Source of the DNA: Xanthomonas sp.
GTDB taxonomy: Bacteria; Pseudomonadota; Gammaproteobacteria; Xanthomonadales; Xanthomonadaceae
DNA length: 64,000 nucleotides
Direction: 5' to 3'
Assembly: GCA_018262705.1 (NCBI GenBank)
Contig: JADFDQ010000005.1
Location: forward strand, 62,001-126,000
The position numbers were made by a program, and so were the translations under genes. A model generated the notes under the pieces. That model ran no database searches, had not been told where the DNA came from, and saw only the letters and a program-made list of their open reading frames with translations. This document shows positions 49,502-59,502 of this stretch, piece by piece (within the stretch, counting starts at the first letter, position 1; every line of letters starts with the position of its first letter).

Positions 49502-50002
49502 CCACCCGCAAACCGGACGAACTCAGGAAGCCGTATCAGTCCGCCTTGATGCCGTACAGCTTTTCGACCTCGCGCATTTCCGGACGATCGATTCCAGCCC
49601 GACGCAGCGCCTTGAAATCGATTCTCATGGACTCGCGAAAACGCCGCTTGTAGCCCGGATCAGCCGTCAAAAAACATTGGGAAATGGCCGTGGACGCTTC
49701 GCGCTAGCCTTTGAGCATCAGCACCTCGGCCTGGATCGCATCGGCGACGGATCGCCTTGATGTACGGAAGTGGCTGCTCGCCACGAGGGACGGAGTTGCT
49801 TCCATTTCCACGTCCATAAACGTATTCGACCACTGCTGCAACGATGCATCCTGCGCACGCAACCGACCGCTCACGCCTGCCCCGCGCCCGCTCGTCAGAT
49901 ACGCAAAGTTCCTTGGAGTCAACCGGATGTTTTCCAGCCGGGACTGTGCATATCATTAAGCTTGGGCAGCGGGTTGCCTGGTTCAACGTCAGGGGGTGGC
50001 GG
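49502..50002. other. Gene-poor stretch with possible remnants
   Basis: No intact gene. On the minus strand short open parts could be gene remains, for example MRIDFKALRRAGIDRPEMRE at about 49540-49630. Their identity is unknown. Confidence 0.35.
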
Positions 50003-50467
50003 GTGTTCGACTGGTTTTTTTCGCTTTTCGACCGCGCTTCGAAGCCACGCGCCGGCACACGCACGCGAAGCGGCGGACCTGCGCTGCGAGGCGACGTCGA
50101 TTCGGAAATGCGCGAGGTCTTCATCGGCGAACTGGGAGAAATCGCCCAGAACGTCGAAAAGGCGCTCACCGCGTGGCGCAGCGACTTCTCCAACCCGACC
50201 CACACCCGCGCCCTGATTCGTGCTTTCCACACCCTGAAGGGATCCGCGCCCGTGGTCGGCGCGATCCAGCTTGCGGAGCTTGGAAAGTTCGCCGAGCAGA
50301 CCGCCAAGGCGGCGGGGCGCAAGCGCAACCCGAATCTGTTGCAGATTCAAGCGCTGGAATCGGCGGCTGCGCTGTTGCCGCACTGGCACAGCGCCATTCG
50401 CAACAATCTGCCGGTGCCGGAGGCCACCCGCAGCGTGATCACGCAGCTGAAAAAATCGCTGGCCTGA
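50003..50467 (+). pseudogene. HPt-domain fragment resembling ChpA/PilL
   Basis: The readable product is 154 aa from a GTG at 50003. It carries the HPt motif LIRAFHTLKGSAPVVGAIQL (phosphorylated His in HTLKGSA) after VDSEMREVFIGELGEIAQNV, a pattern seen in the large ChpA/PilL twitching-motility kinases of over 1500 aa. Neither kinase nor receiver domain follows, and downstream sequence has no related frame. It may be a remnant, or a stand-alone phosphotransfer protein. Confidence 0.5.
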
Positions 50468-50512
50468 ACGGGCCGCGGGTCGGCGATGGCTGATCGGCGA
50501 CAACACGCTGGC

Positions 50513-50619
50513 CGTCATCCCGGCGCAAGCCGGCAACATTCCCGGACCGTGTGTCTGCGCATCCGGTTTTTGCCGGCAACTCGCCAAGGAGCCGGATCCC
50601 GGCTTTCGCCGGGATGACG
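50513..50619. repeat. Dispersed-type inverted repeat CGTCATCCCGGCG
   Basis: CGTCATCCCGGCG at 50513-50525 and CGCCGGGATGACG at 50607-50619 are exact complements. The GTCATCCCGGC string is a frequent palindromic repeat in chromosomes of this family and its relatives. Confidence 0.6.
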
Positions 50620-50695
50620 ATTCAAGACTTCGAGAACTACAAGACACGTCCAACCCGGAAGCGGCACCTCGCGGCACCGCCGCTGCGCTCTGCAA

Positions 50696-51859
50696 TCACG
50701 CCATCGCCTGCACGAGGTCGTCCCACAGGTCTTCGACGTCTTCCAGGCCCACCGACATCCGCAGCAAACCGGGCGTGATGCCGGTCGCCAGCTTCACGTC
50801 GTCGGGCACCATGCGATGGGTCAGCCCGGCCGGGTGCTGGATCAGGCTGTCGACCGAACCCAGGCTCACCGCCGAGGTCAGCACCCTGACCTTGGCCATC
50901 ACCTGCGCCGCGGCGGCGTGCCCGCCCTTCATGTCGAACGACATCAGCGCGCCGGGGCCGGACATCTGGGTGCCGACGAGGTGGCCGTTCGGGGTGCCCG
51001 GCAGTCCCGGATAGTGGACTTTCGCAACCGCCGCGTGATCGGCCAGGCGCTGCGCCAGCACGATGGCATTGGCCTGCGCCGCTTCGACCCGCAGCTTCAA
51101 TGTCGGCAGCCCGCGGTGCAGCAGATAGGCCGCCAGCGGATGCAGCAGAGCACCCGTGGCCGCGCGCATGGTGCGCAGCGGGTGCGCGTTCTCATCATTG
51201 CAGCACACCACCCCGGCGATCACATCGCCGTGACCGCCGAGGAACTTGGTTGCGCTGTGCCAGACGTAAGTCGCGCCCAGTTCCAGCGGGCGCTGCAGCA
51301 CCGGCGTGGCAAAGGTGGAATCGACCGCCACCGGCACCTTGCCGGCCGCCTGCACCGCAGCGCGGATATCGATCAGGTTCAAGGTCGGATTGGACGGCGT
51401 TTCAATGATGACCAGCGCGGTGTCGGGGCGCAGATGCGATGCGATCTGCCCGGCATCGGTGATGAACTCGGCCTGCATCCCGCAGATCCCGCTTTCCAGC
51501 AGGTGATCCGAGGTGCCGTACAGCGGCCGCACCACCAGCACGTGCTTGCCGTGCTGGGCGCGGTCCATCAGCAGCGCGGTCAGTGCCGCCATGCCCGAGG
51601 AATAGGCCACGCAGGCCTGCGCGCCTTCCAGCGCGGCGATGCCGTTTTCCGCGCGGGCGACGGTCGGGTTGTGCAGGCGCGCATAGATCGGATTGGCGGC
51701 CTCGGACGCACCGCCAATCAATGCATCGAAGCTGGCGCTGCCGGTGTCGAGATCGGCGATCGGATAGGTGGTGGACAGATCCAGCGGCGGCGCGTGCACG
51801 CAGAGCTTGGCAAAGTCCTCGCGTCCGGCGTGGACGGCGGTGGTCTGGAAACGGGTCAT
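50696..51859 (-). CDS. PLP-dependent trans-sulfuration family enzyme
   Basis: The product is 387 aa of the Cys/Met metabolism family. The lysine that binds PLP lies in HSATKFLGGHGDVIAG. Other signature stretches: NPIYARLHNPTVARAENGIA, YSSGMAALTALLMD and IIETPSNPTLNLIDI. At the site where methionine gamma-lyases have a conserved Cys (RPLYGC) it has RPLYGTSDH, so that specific activity is not expected. It is probably a cystathionine lyase/synthase or a related sulfur amino acid enzyme. It is divergent from an Lrp gene that probably regulates it. Confidence 0.8.
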   Translation of the reverse strand: MTRFQTTAVHAGREDFAKLCVHAPPLDLSTTYPIADLDTGSASFDALIGGASEAANPIYARLHNPTVARAENGIAALEGAQACVAYSSGMAALTALLMDRAQHGKHVLVVRPLYGTSDHLLESGICGMQAEFITDAGQIASHLRPDTALVIIETPSNPTLNLIDIRAAVQAAGKVPVAVDSTFATPVLQRPLELGATYVWHSATKFLGGHGDVIAGVVCCNDENAHPLRTMRAATGALLHPLAAYLLHRGLPTLKLRVEAAQANAIVLAQRLADHAAVAKVHYPGLPGTPNGHLVGTQMSGPGALMSFDMKGGHAAAAQVMAKVRVLTSAVSLGSVDSLIQHPAGLTHRMVPDDVKLATGITPGLLRMSVGLEDVEDLWDDLVQAMA

Positions 51860-51895
51860 GGCGCGCTCCGGATGCGGCTTGAAACCCGTATCCTA

Positions 51896-51906
51896 GAACG
51901 ACGTTC
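51896..51906. promoter_or_regulatory. 11-bp palindrome in the divergent promoter space
   Basis: GAACGACGTTC is a perfect palindrome around one base. It lies between the PLP enzyme and Lrp genes and could be an Lrp site. Confidence 0.3.
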
Positions 51907-51956
51907 GGTTTGGAACCACCCAATCGAACGATATTTCATCTTGCAGGGGTTTTTTC

Positions 51957-52424
51957 ATGCTCGACCGAACCGACTACGCCCTGCTGCGCCTGCTGCGGAA
52001 GAATGCACGCCTGCCGAACAAGGATTTGGCCGCAAAGGTCGGGATTGCGCCGTCGACCGCGCTGGAGCGGGTGCGCAAGCTGCGCGAGGACAAGGTGCTG
52101 CTGGGCTACCACGCCGAGATCGCGCCGCAGGCCATCGGCATCAAGCTGCAGGCGATGGTCTCGGTGCGGCTCGCCAAGCACTCGCGCGCGCTGGTCGACG
52201 GCTTCCACGCCCACCTGCTGGCCCTGCCCGAAGTGCTGGCCTGCTACCACGTCGCCGGCGCCGACGACTTCCTCGTCCACGTCGGCGTGCGCGACAGCGA
52301 CCACCTGCGCAACTTCACCCTGACCGCCTTCACCGAGCGCGAAGAAGTGGCGCACATCGAAACCCGACTGATCTTCGAGTTCCAGCGCAACAGCGAACTG
52401 CCGCCGTGGCCAATTGCGGATTGA
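51957..52424 (+). CDS. Lrp/AsnC-family regulator
   Basis: The product is 155 aa. The winged HTH is LLRLLRKNARLPNKDLAAKV then GIAPSTALERVRKLREDKV. The ligand-binding RAM domain follows (LPEVLACYHVAGADDFLVHV). AGGGG precedes the ATG. Such regulators often control a divergent amino acid enzyme, here the PLP gene at 50696. Effector unknown. Confidence 0.85.
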   Translation: MLDRTDYALLRLLRKNARLPNKDLAAKVGIAPSTALERVRKLREDKVLLGYHAEIAPQAIGIKLQAMVSVRLAKHSRALVDGFHAHLLALPEVLACYHVAGADDFLVHVGVRDSDHLRNFTLTAFTEREEVAHIETRLIFEFQRNSELPPWPIAD

Positions 52425-52510
52425 ATCCTGGACTGAACCCCAACTTGCAGCATTGGCCCAAGCAATCGCATTCGGCACAATTTCCTTTACCCTTGCAAAA
52501 CGATGACGCC

Positions 52511-53935
52511 ATGAACGACCCCGCCAATCTCGAATTCACCCCCGACGCCATGCGCACGATGGGCCACGCGGTGGTCGATCGCGCGGTCGCGCACATGGCC
52601 GCCTTCGAGACCATGCCCGCCAACGGAAATTTTGACGGCATCGAAGACTTGTGCCGGTCGCTGGCCGAACCGGAACCGCTGGACGGCACCACGCTGGACG
52701 CGCTGCTCGACCCGTTGTTCGAGCAGTGGATTCCGCGCTCGTTCGGCACGCCCGGCCCCGGCTATCTGGCCTACATTCCCGGCGGCGGCATCTATCCGGC
52801 CGCGCTGGCCGACTTCATCGCCGACACCGCCAACCGCTACACCGGCATCTGGCAGGCGGCCCCGGCGCTGGTGCAGCTGGAGGCCAACGCGCTGGACTGG
52901 ATGCGCGAATGGATGCAGTTTCCGGACACCGCGCGCGGCGTGTTCACCCCCGGCGGCTCGATGGCGATGTTCAACGCGATTGCCGCGGCGCGCGAGCAGC
53001 GCCTAGGCACCGACATTCGTTCCGGCACGCTGTACGTGTCCTCGCAGTCGCACCATTCGATCACCAAGGCGGCGCGGCTGGCCGGCATTGCCCACGACCG
53101 CGTGCGCACGATTGCCGTCGATGACAATTTCCGAATGCGCGTAGACGCGCTGCAGGCGGCCATCGACGCCGACCGCGCCGCAGGGTTGAAGCCGTTCATG
53201 GTGTTCTCGACCGCCGGCACCACCAATACCGGGGCGGTCGATCCGATTGACGCGGTGGCCGACCTGTGCGCGCGCGAAGCGCTGTGGCATCACGTCGATG
53301 GCGCTTACGGTGCGTTCTTCCACATGGTGCCGGAGCTGCGCCCGCTGCTAGCCGGGCTGCCGCGCGCGGATTCGCTCACCCTCGACCCGCACAAGGGGCT
53401 GTTCCTGCCCTACGGCACCGGCGCCTTGCTGGTGCGCGACGGCGAAGCGCTGCGCGCGCTGCATGCCTCCGAAGCCGGCTATCTGCCGGACAACCAGAAC
53501 GAGTTCTACGACCCGGCGCAGTACGGCCCCGACCTGTCGCGCGGCTTTCCCGGCCTGCGCGTGTGGCTGACGCTGAAGCTGCTGGGCAGCGACCGCTACC
53601 GCGCCGCGCTGTCGGAAAAGCGCGGCCTGGCACTCTGGGCCGCCGGCGAAGTGGCGAAGATTCCGGGTCTGGTGATGGACGCGCCGCCGCAGCTGTCGCT
53701 GTTCGCCTTCCATCTGGAGCACTGCTCGCTACCCACGCTGGAAGCGCAGAACGCCGCCACCCGCGCGCTGATGCAGCGGGTGACGGCACGCGGGCGCGTG
53801 ATGCTCACCGGTGCGCAAGTGGGCGAACGCTTCCTCGGACGGGTGTGCGTGCTCAGCTTCCGCACCCGGCGTGCGCAGATGGAAGCCTGCGTCGAAGACA
53901 TCGCCGCGGAGGTTGCGGCACTGCTCGGCGGCTGA
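52511..53935 (+). CDS. Aromatic L-amino acid decarboxylase-like (PLP group II)
   Basis: The product is 474 aa. Family signs: SHHSITKAARLAGIAHDRVR, FSTAGTTNTGAVDPIDAVAD and the PLP-binding SLTLDPHKGLFLPYGTGALL. The length is normal for TDC/DDC-type enzymes. The substrate cannot be fixed from sequence. The ATG at 52511 is chosen as the start; a longer open frame upstream is the antisense of the PLP gene and Lrp gene and is rejected. Confidence 0.85.
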   Translation: MNDPANLEFTPDAMRTMGHAVVDRAVAHMAAFETMPANGNFDGIEDLCRSLAEPEPLDGTTLDALLDPLFEQWIPRSFGTPGPGYLAYIPGGGIYPAALADFIADTANRYTGIWQAAPALVQLEANALDWMREWMQFPDTARGVFTPGGSMAMFNAIAAAREQRLGTDIRSGTLYVSSQSHHSITKAARLAGIAHDRVRTIAVDDNFRMRVDALQAAIDADRAAGLKPFMVFSTAGTTNTGAVDPIDAVADLCAREALWHHVDGAYGAFFHMVPELRPLLAGLPRADSLTLDPHKGLFLPYGTGALLVRDGEALRALHASEAGYLPDNQNEFYDPAQYGPDLSRGFPGLRVWLTLKLLGSDRYRAALSEKRGLALWAAGEVAKIPGLVMDAPPQLSLFAFHLEHCSLPTLEAQNAATRALMQRVTARGRVMLTGAQVGERFLGRVCVLSFRTRRAQMEACVEDIAAEVAALLGG

Positions 53936-54037
53936 GTTCTCGCTGGCGCAGTACTTCTTGACGCTGCGCAAACGCCTGCGCGTCCAGATTGGAAAGACGG
54001 CGCGCGCGGCGCGTCGATTCAACCGGAGGGCATGCGC

Positions 54038-54643
54038 ATGGCTGAAATCCAAGGTCCGCAGCGGCTGGGGCCGCTGACCCCGTTCGTCGGCGACTGGGAA
54101 GGCGACGTTGGTATCGACCTGTCCTATCACAACAAGGACGACGAAACCTCGGAAACGAGCTATTTCGAAAAGGCCTGGTTCCATCCGATTCCGATGCAGG
54201 AAAACGGCAAGCAGCAGTTGGAAGGGCTCAAGTACGGCATGGTCGCCTGGCGCCACGGCGAAGAGGCCATGGAACCGTTCCACGACGAGGTCGGCTACCT
54301 GCTCTGGGACAAGGTGAACGGCCAGGTCATGCGCGTGGTCGTGTTCGGTCGCGGCATCGCCATTCTTGCCGGCAGCGACGCTGGGCCGCACGATCGCACC
54401 CTGCACTTCAAGGCCGCACCGGGCGATCCCAACTACGGCATTCTGCAGAACAAGTACCTGAGCGAGCGCGCCGAACTGCGGAGCTTCGAGAGCAATTTCT
54501 ATTTCCACGAAGACGGCACGATGAGCTACACCTCGGATCTGGTGCTCAAACTTGCGGCGCAGGGCGGAAAGGAAATGCACCACACCGACCGCAACACGCT
54601 GCATCGGGTCAAGCGCATCCACCCGAGCATCGAGAACGGCTGA
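54038..54643 (+). CDS. Nitrobindin-like (DUF1794/THAP4-type) heme-binding beta-barrel protein
   Basis: The product is 201 aa. The pattern starts LGPLTPFVGDWEGDVGIDLS, then YFEKAWFHPIPMQENGKQQL and EVGYLLWDKVNGQVMRVVVF, as in FABP-like heme domains. The first ATG (54032) is only 3 nt from GGAGG, so the next in-frame ATG at 54038 is preferred. Function in the cell is not established. Confidence 0.65.
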   Translation: MAEIQGPQRLGPLTPFVGDWEGDVGIDLSYHNKDDETSETSYFEKAWFHPIPMQENGKQQLEGLKYGMVAWRHGEEAMEPFHDEVGYLLWDKVNGQVMRVVVFGRGIAILAGSDAGPHDRTLHFKAAPGDPNYGILQNKYLSERAELRSFESNFYFHEDGTMSYTSDLVLKLAAQGGKEMHHTDRNTLHRVKRIHPSIENG

Positions 54644-54651
54644 TTGCGCGG

Positions 54652-55059
54652 CTAATGCGCGTCGAGGTCGCCCAGCGCGCGAATCAATCGACGCGCCCGT
54701 TTGTCGGGTTTGCTCTCCGGCGGCTGGTAGCCGGCACGTTCGGCCGCACGCTGCAACCGCGCCTGCTCGCGCGCGGCTTTCGACGCATCGGATTCGCGAT
54801 ACAGGGTTTGCGCGACGCTGGCCGGCCCGCGCGTCGCGCTCAGCGCCAACACTTCAATTTCAAAACGCTCACCGCTGCGCTCGACGATCAGCGCATCGCC
54901 CAGCGCGACAGCGCGCGACGGCTTGGCGTGCTGCCCGCCGATTTCGACTTTACCGGTGTCCACCGCATGCTTGGCCAGCGCGCGGGTCTTGAAGAAACGC
55001 GCCGCCCACAGCCATGCATCAAGGCGAACGCCTTGACTGCTCCGGGTGGTCTCGTTCAT
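54652..55059 (-). CDS. hslR: HslR (Hsp15), S4-domain RNA-binding protein
   Basis: The product is 135 aa. S4 domain: RLDAWLWAARFFKTRALAKH then VEIGGQHAKPSRAVALGD. Hsp15 binds 50S subunits carrying a stalled nascent chain. The C-terminus is basic (KPDKRARRLIRALG). It is convergent with the gene at 54038. Confidence 0.9.
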   Translation of the reverse strand: MNETTRSSQGVRLDAWLWAARFFKTRALAKHAVDTGKVEIGGQHAKPSRAVALGDALIVERSGERFEIEVLALSATRGPASVAQTLYRESDASKAAREQARLQRAAERAGYQPPESKPDKRARRLIRALGDLDAH

Positions 55060-55114
55060 TGCGAAGTATGAGCGGCCGTCTTGCGACAGCCGTCACTGCA
55101 GGACGCGCGGCGCC

Positions 55115-55549
55115 TTATTCGGCCGCGCTTTCCGAAGCGCTCGAGGCAGCGGCAGCCGCGGCCGCCTTGGCCTTGGCCTTGGCGTTGCCGGCCAGATCTT
55201 CCTTGATGCGCGCCTTCTTGCCTTCCAGCCCGCGCAGGTAGTACAGCTTGCTGGCGCGCACCGCACCGCGGCGCTTGACCTCGACCGAATCGATGGTCGC
55301 ACTGTGGGTCTGGAACACGCGCTCGACGCCGAAACCGTGGGAAATCTTGCGCACTGTGAAGGCGGAGTTCAGGCCGGCATTCTTGATGGCGATGACAACG
55401 CCCTCGTAGGCCTGCACGCGCTCGCGGTTGCCTTCCTTGACCTTGACGTTGACGATGACGGTGTCGCCGGGGCCGAAGTCGGGAAGCTTGCGCGTAACCT
55501 GGGCGGCTTCGAAATTCTGGACGAGGGTATGGATCGAGGGCTTGTTCAT
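55115..55549 (-). CDS. rplS: Ribosomal protein L19
   Basis: The product is 144 aa. The L19 core is complete: [20 protein letters not shown], then [20 protein letters not shown] and [20 protein letters not shown]. An Ala/Lys-rich tail of about 25 residues extends the usual 115-aa form. Last gene of the rpsP-rimM-trmD-rplS operon. Confidence 0.97.
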   Translation of the reverse strand: MNKPSIHTLVQNFEAAQVTRKLPDFGPGDTVIVNVKVKEGNRERVQAYEGVVIAIKNAGLNSAFTVRKISHGFGVERVFQTHSATIDSVEVKRRGAVRASKLYYLRGLEGKKARIKEDLAGNAKAKAKAAAAAAASSASESAAE

Positions 55550-55705
55550 GGGTTCAGCCTGCGGCAGTTGTTTGCGTGTCTGGCACGCGCCTGTTGGGAG
55601 TTGTTATTGCGCGAGTGCACGTGGACCCGCGTCATGGCATCGGTAAAGCTGGACATGGCTTGCGCCAAGCCGCGTATACTAACATGAACTCCAGACCATC
55701 CGCTT

Positions 55706-56461
55706 TCAACTCAAACCCACGTCCCCCGCCTCATCCCGGAATTCGCGCAACAGCGCGGCGTCCGCTTCGGACAGCGCGTTTTCATCCAGCAGATCGGGAC
55801 GCCGCAGCCAGGTTCGCCCCAGCGCCTGCTTGCGCCGCCAGCGCGCAATCCTGGCGTGATCGCCCGACAGCAGAATCTCCGGAACCGTCCCAAGATCATG
55901 CTCGACCGGGCGGGTGTAGTGCGGGCAGTCGAGCAAACCGTCACTGCCGAAACTGTCCTGCTGCGCCGACTGGGCGTCGTTCAGTGCGCCTTCCTGCAGC
56001 CGCGCAACCGCATCAATCAGCACCAGCGCCGCCGGTTCGCCGCCCGAAAGCACGTAATCGCCGATCGAAATTTCTTCGTCCACCTCGGCGCGCAGCAGAC
56101 GCTCGTCGACGCCCTCGTAGCGTCCGCACAGCAGCATCAGGCGCGGCAGCGCGGCCAGTTGGCGCACCTTGGCCTGATCCAGCCGCTTTCCCTGCGGGCT
56201 GAGATAGATCAGCGGCGCTGGCGTAGGATTCGCGGAGCGCGCGGCGCGGATGGCAGCACGCAGCGGATCGATCAGCATCACCATCCCCGGCCCGCCGCCG
56301 AACGGACGGTCGTCGACCCGCCGGTAGTTGCCCTCCGCATGATCGCGGGGATTCCAGCAGTGGATATCGATCAGCCCGCGCTCGCCCGCACGCCCGACCA
56401 CGCCGTGCCCGGCAAGGCTGGCGACAAATTCGGGGAACAGGCTGATGAGGTCGATGCGCAT
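55706..56461 (-). CDS. trmD: TrmD, tRNA (guanine-N1)-methyltransferase
   Basis: The product is 251 aa. It starts [12 protein letters not shown] and has [26 protein letters not shown] and [20 protein letters not shown] of the trefoil knot that binds SAM. It methylates G37 of tRNA. GTGGAG 6 nt upstream selects the ATG at 56461. Intact. Confidence 0.97.
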   Translation of the reverse strand: MRIDLISLFPEFVASLAGHGVVGRAGERGLIDIHCWNPRDHAEGNYRRVDDRPFGGGPGMVMLIDPLRAAIRAARSANPTPAPLIYLSPQGKRLDQAKVRQLAALPRLMLLCGRYEGVDERLLRAEVDEEISIGDYVLSGGEPAALVLIDAVARLQEGALNDAQSAQQDSFGSDGLLDCPHYTRPVEHDLGTVPEILLSGDHARIARWRRKQALGRTWLRRPDLLDENALSEADAALLREFRDEAGDVGLS

Positions 56462-56513
56462 TGCCATCTCCACGTTGATTGTAGAAGCACACCGATGGCG
56501 CAATTTTTTATCC

Positions 56514-56583
56514 CGTAGGAGCGCACCGCAGGGGCGCGAAGCTTTTCGCGCGAATCATCGCGCCCCTGCGGTGCGCTCCTACG
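56514..56583. repeat. 26-bp inverted repeat (GTAGGAGCGC type) inside the operon
   Basis: Perfect arms at 56514-56539 and 56558-56583 enclose 18 bp. The arm begins CGTAGGAGCGCACCGCAGGG. It lies between rimM and trmD, so the mRNA should fold there. Confidence 0.8.
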
Positions 56584-56601
56584 GATTCTGGACAGAACAC
56601 G

Positions 56602-57126
56602 CTAGAAATCCGCATCCCAATCCACGGTGACAACGCCCGCATCAAAATCGACGCTGCACACGTAATCGGGCTGCACGAACGGAATCAGCCGCTCACGCTC
56701 GCCCACGGCGACCAGTACCAGATTGGCGCCGGTGTCGAACAGGTGCGAGACGGTGCCGAAGTCGACGCCTTCGAGATTGACGACGCGCAGCCCCTCCAGA
56801 TCGACCCAGTAGTACTCGCCGGGTGCCGGTGGTGGCAGCGCGGAGCGTGGCACGAACACCTCGGTTCCACGCAAGGCGTCGGCCGCATCGCGGTCCGCAA
56901 CGCCCGGCAGCGTGACAATCAGCCCCTTGCCGCCGTGGCGCACGCGCATGCCTTCTTCGATCTGACGCTCACCGCCGCGCGCATCGCGCAGGATCCATGG
57001 CCGATAGCGCGCGATCGCGAGGTCTGGATCGGTATGGCTTTCCAGCTTGATTTCGCCGCGCACGCCAAACGCGCCGTGCAGGCGACCGACGGCGATCAAC
57101 CGCTGGTCCGCATTCGGCGCGCTCAT
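56602..57126 (-). CDS. rimM: RimM, 16S rRNA processing factor
   Basis: The product is 174 aa from the ATG at 57126. RimM domain: VGRLHGAFGVRGEIKLESHT, then GEYYWVDLEGLRVVN and LIPFVQPDYVCSVDFDAGVV. It assists maturation of the 30S head. The in-frame extension further upstream has no support. Confidence 0.96.
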   Translation of the reverse strand: MSAPNADQRLIAVGRLHGAFGVRGEIKLESHTDPDLAIARYRPWILRDARGGERQIEEGMRVRHGGKGLIVTLPGVADRDAADALRGTEVFVPRSALPPPAPGEYYWVDLEGLRVVNLEGVDFGTVSHLFDTGANLVLVAVGERERLIPFVQPDYVCSVDFDAGVVTVDWDADF

Positions 57127-57171
57127 TTGGTTTTCCCGCTGTCCGGCGCGACTGCGCCGAGGCAGGCGCAA

Positions 57172-57420
57172 TCAGGCCGCCGCGGCGGTCTGCTTGTAGA
57201 GATCGGCGACCTTGTCGGTCAGCTGGGCGCCGCGGTCGAGCCAGAACTTCACGCGTTCGACGTCGAGCAGGACGCGCTGTTCGGCACCCTGCGCCACCGG
57301 GTTGTAGAACCCGACGCGCTCGATGTTGCGACCGTCGCGCGCGCTGCGGCTGTCGGTGACGATGATGTGATAAAAGGGGCGCTTCTTGGCACCGCCGCGA
57401 GTAAGGCGAATCTTGACCAT
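57172..57420 (-). CDS. rpsP: Ribosomal protein S16
   Basis: The product is 82 aa: [20 protein letters not shown] then [20 protein letters not shown]. First gene of the rpsP-rimM-trmD-rplS operon; 192 bp separate it from the divergent parE. Confidence 0.97.
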   Translation of the reverse strand: MVKIRLTRGGAKKRPFYHIIVTDSRSARDGRNIERVGFYNPVAQGAEQRVLLDVERVKFWLDRGAQLTDKVADLYKQTAAAA

Positions 57421-57612
57421 GGTGCTGCCATCCAGCGGTCGAAATGACCGGGTAAGCCGTGTAGTTTAGCTGAAATCCCGGCTGCGTCCAAACTGCGTAG
57501 ACATGCAGCCCGCCCACACGTTCGACTTCGGCGCTGAAGCAGCACGCGCGCGTACAATTTCGCATTGGCCGCAGCGGTACCTGCGGCGCTCCTTTTCCTC
57601 GAAACGCACTGA

Positions 57613-59502
57613 ATGAACGCACGCTACAACGCCGCCGACATCGAAGTCCTGTCCGGGCTGGATCCGGTCAAACGCCGCCCCGGGATGTACACCGACACCA
57701 CCCGCCCCAACCACCTCGCGCAGGAGGTGGTCGACAACGCGGTGGACGAAGCGCTGGCCGGACATGCGCGCAACGTCGACGTCATCCTGTTCGCCGACGG
57801 CAGCTGCGAGGTTGCCGACGACGGCCGCGGCATGCCGGTGGACATCCACCCCGAGGAAAAGATTCCGGGCGTCGAACTGATCCTCACCCGGCTCCACGCC
57901 GGCGGCAAGTTCAACAACAAAAGCTACACCTTCAGCGGCGGCCTGCACGGGGTCGGGGTAAGCGTGGTCAACGCGCTGTCGACACGACTGGACGTGTTCA
58001 TCAAGCGCGACGGCAGCGAATACCACATGGCTTTCGCCAACGGCGATCGCGCTTCGAAGCTGGAAACCGTCGGCAGCGTCGGCAAGAAAAATACCGGCAC
58101 GCGGCTGCGCTTCTGGCCGGACCCGAAGTATTTCGACACGCCAAAATTCAATCTGCGCGCGCTCAAGCACCTGCTGCGCGCCAAGGCCGTGTTGTGCCCG
58201 GGGCTGACCGTCTCCTTGTTCGACGAAGCCAGCGGCGAGCGTGTGCAGTGGCACTACGAAGACGGCCTGCGCGACTACCTGACCGGCGAACTGCAGGGCC
58301 GCGAGCTGCTGCCGCCGGAAGCCTTCGTCTGCAACCTGCAGCGCGACGGCCAGATCTTGGACTGGGCGGCGGCGTGGATTCCGGAAGGCGAGCTGGTGCA
58401 GGAAAGCTACGTCAATTTGATTCCAACCCTGCAGCACGGCACCCACGTCAACGGCCTGCGCACCGGCTTCACCGAGGCACTGCGCGAATTCTGCGACTTC
58501 CGCAACCTGCTGCCGCGCGGCGTCAAGCTGGCACCGGAGGACGTCTGGGATCGGGTCGCGTTCGTGCTGTCGCTGAAAATGACCGACCCGCAGTTCGCCG
58601 GCCAGACCAAGGAACGGCTCGGTTCAAGGCAAGCGGCGGGGTTCGTCGAAGCCGCCGCGCACGACGCTTTCAGCCTGTGGCTCAACGCCAACACCAGTCT
58701 GGGCGAGCGCATCGCCCAGCTGGCGATCGAGCGCGCCGCGGCGCGACTGAAGACCGAAAAGCAAATCGTGCGCAAGAAGGTGACGCAAGGGCCGGCGCTG
58801 CCCGGCAAGCTCGCCGACTGCATCTCGCAGGATCTCTCGCGCACCGAGCTGTTCCTGGTCGAAGGCGACTCCGCCGGAGGCAGCGCGAGGCAGGCGCGCG
58901 ACAAGGATTTTCAGGCGATCCTGCCGCTGCGCGGCAAGATCCTGAACACCTGGGAAGTCGCCTCCGGTCAGGTGCTGGCCTCGCAGGAGGTGCACGACCT
59001 GGCCGTGGCCATCGGCTGCGATCCGGGCAAGGACGACATCGGCGGCCTGCGCTACGGCAAGGTCATCGTGCTGGCCGACGCCGACTCCGACGGCCTGCAC
59101 ATCGCCACCCTGCTCTCGGCCCTGTTCCTGCGCCACTTCCCGGGGCTGGTGCACGGCGGCCACGTGTTCGTGGCGATGCCGCCGCTGTTCCGTATCGATG
59201 TCGGCAAGCAAATGTTCTACGCGCTGGATGAAGACGAAAAGCGCCTGCTGCTGGAGAAGATCGAGCGCGAAAAAATCCGCGGCCAGGTCCACGTCACCCG
59301 CTTCAAGGGCCTGGGCGAAATGAACCCATCGCAGCTGCGGGAATCGACCATGCACGTCGACACCCGCCGCCTCGTCCAGCTCACCGTCGACGACGACGAC
59401 GCCACCCACGGCCTGATGGACATGCTGTTGGCGAAGAAACGCGCATCCGACCGCAAGGGCTGGCTGGAACAAAAGGGTGATCTGGCGACGCTGGAGGTGT
59501 GA
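57613..59502 (+). CDS. parE: ParE, topoisomerase IV subunit B
   Basis: The product is 629 aa. The GHKL ATPase has RPGMYTDTTRPNHLAQEVVD and GGLHGVGVSVVNAL. The TOPRIM domain has LVEGDSAGGSARQARDKDFQ and LADADSDGLHIATLL. Length and C-terminus (GDLATLEV) are those of ParE, not GyrB. It decatenates daughter chromosomes. Confidence 0.96.
   Translation: MNARYNAADIEVLSGLDPVKRRPGMYTDTTRPNHLAQEVVDNAVDEALAGHARNVDVILFADGSCEVADDGRGMPVDIHPEEKIPGVELILTRLHAGGKFNNKSYTFSGGLHGVGVSVVNALSTRLDVFIKRDGSEYHMAFANGDRASKLETVGSVGKKNTGTRLRFWPDPKYFDTPKFNLRALKHLLRAKAVLCPGLTVSLFDEASGERVQWHYEDGLRDYLTGELQGRELLPPEAFVCNLQRDGQILDWAAAWIPEGELVQESYVNLIPTLQHGTHVNGLRTGFTEALREFCDFRNLLPRGVKLAPEDVWDRVAFVLSLKMTDPQFAGQTKERLGSRQAAGFVEAAAHDAFSLWLNANTSLGERIAQLAIERAAARLKTEKQIVRKKVTQGPALPGKLADCISQDLSRTELFLVEGDSAGGSARQARDKDFQAILPLRGKILNTWEVASGQVLASQEVHDLAVAIGCDPGKDDIGGLRYGKVIVLADADSDGLHIATLLSALFLRHFPGLVHGGHVFVAMPPLFRIDVGKQMFYALDEDEKRLLLEKIEREKIRGQVHVTRFKGLGEMNPSQLRESTMHVDTRRLVQLTVDDDDATHGLMDMLLAKKRASDRKGWLEQKGDLATLEV

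Noticed and set aside
50816-52510. Upstream extension of the decarboxylase frame
   Set aside because: It is antisense to the PLP enzyme and overlaps the Lrp gene in another frame. The decarboxylase starts at 52511.
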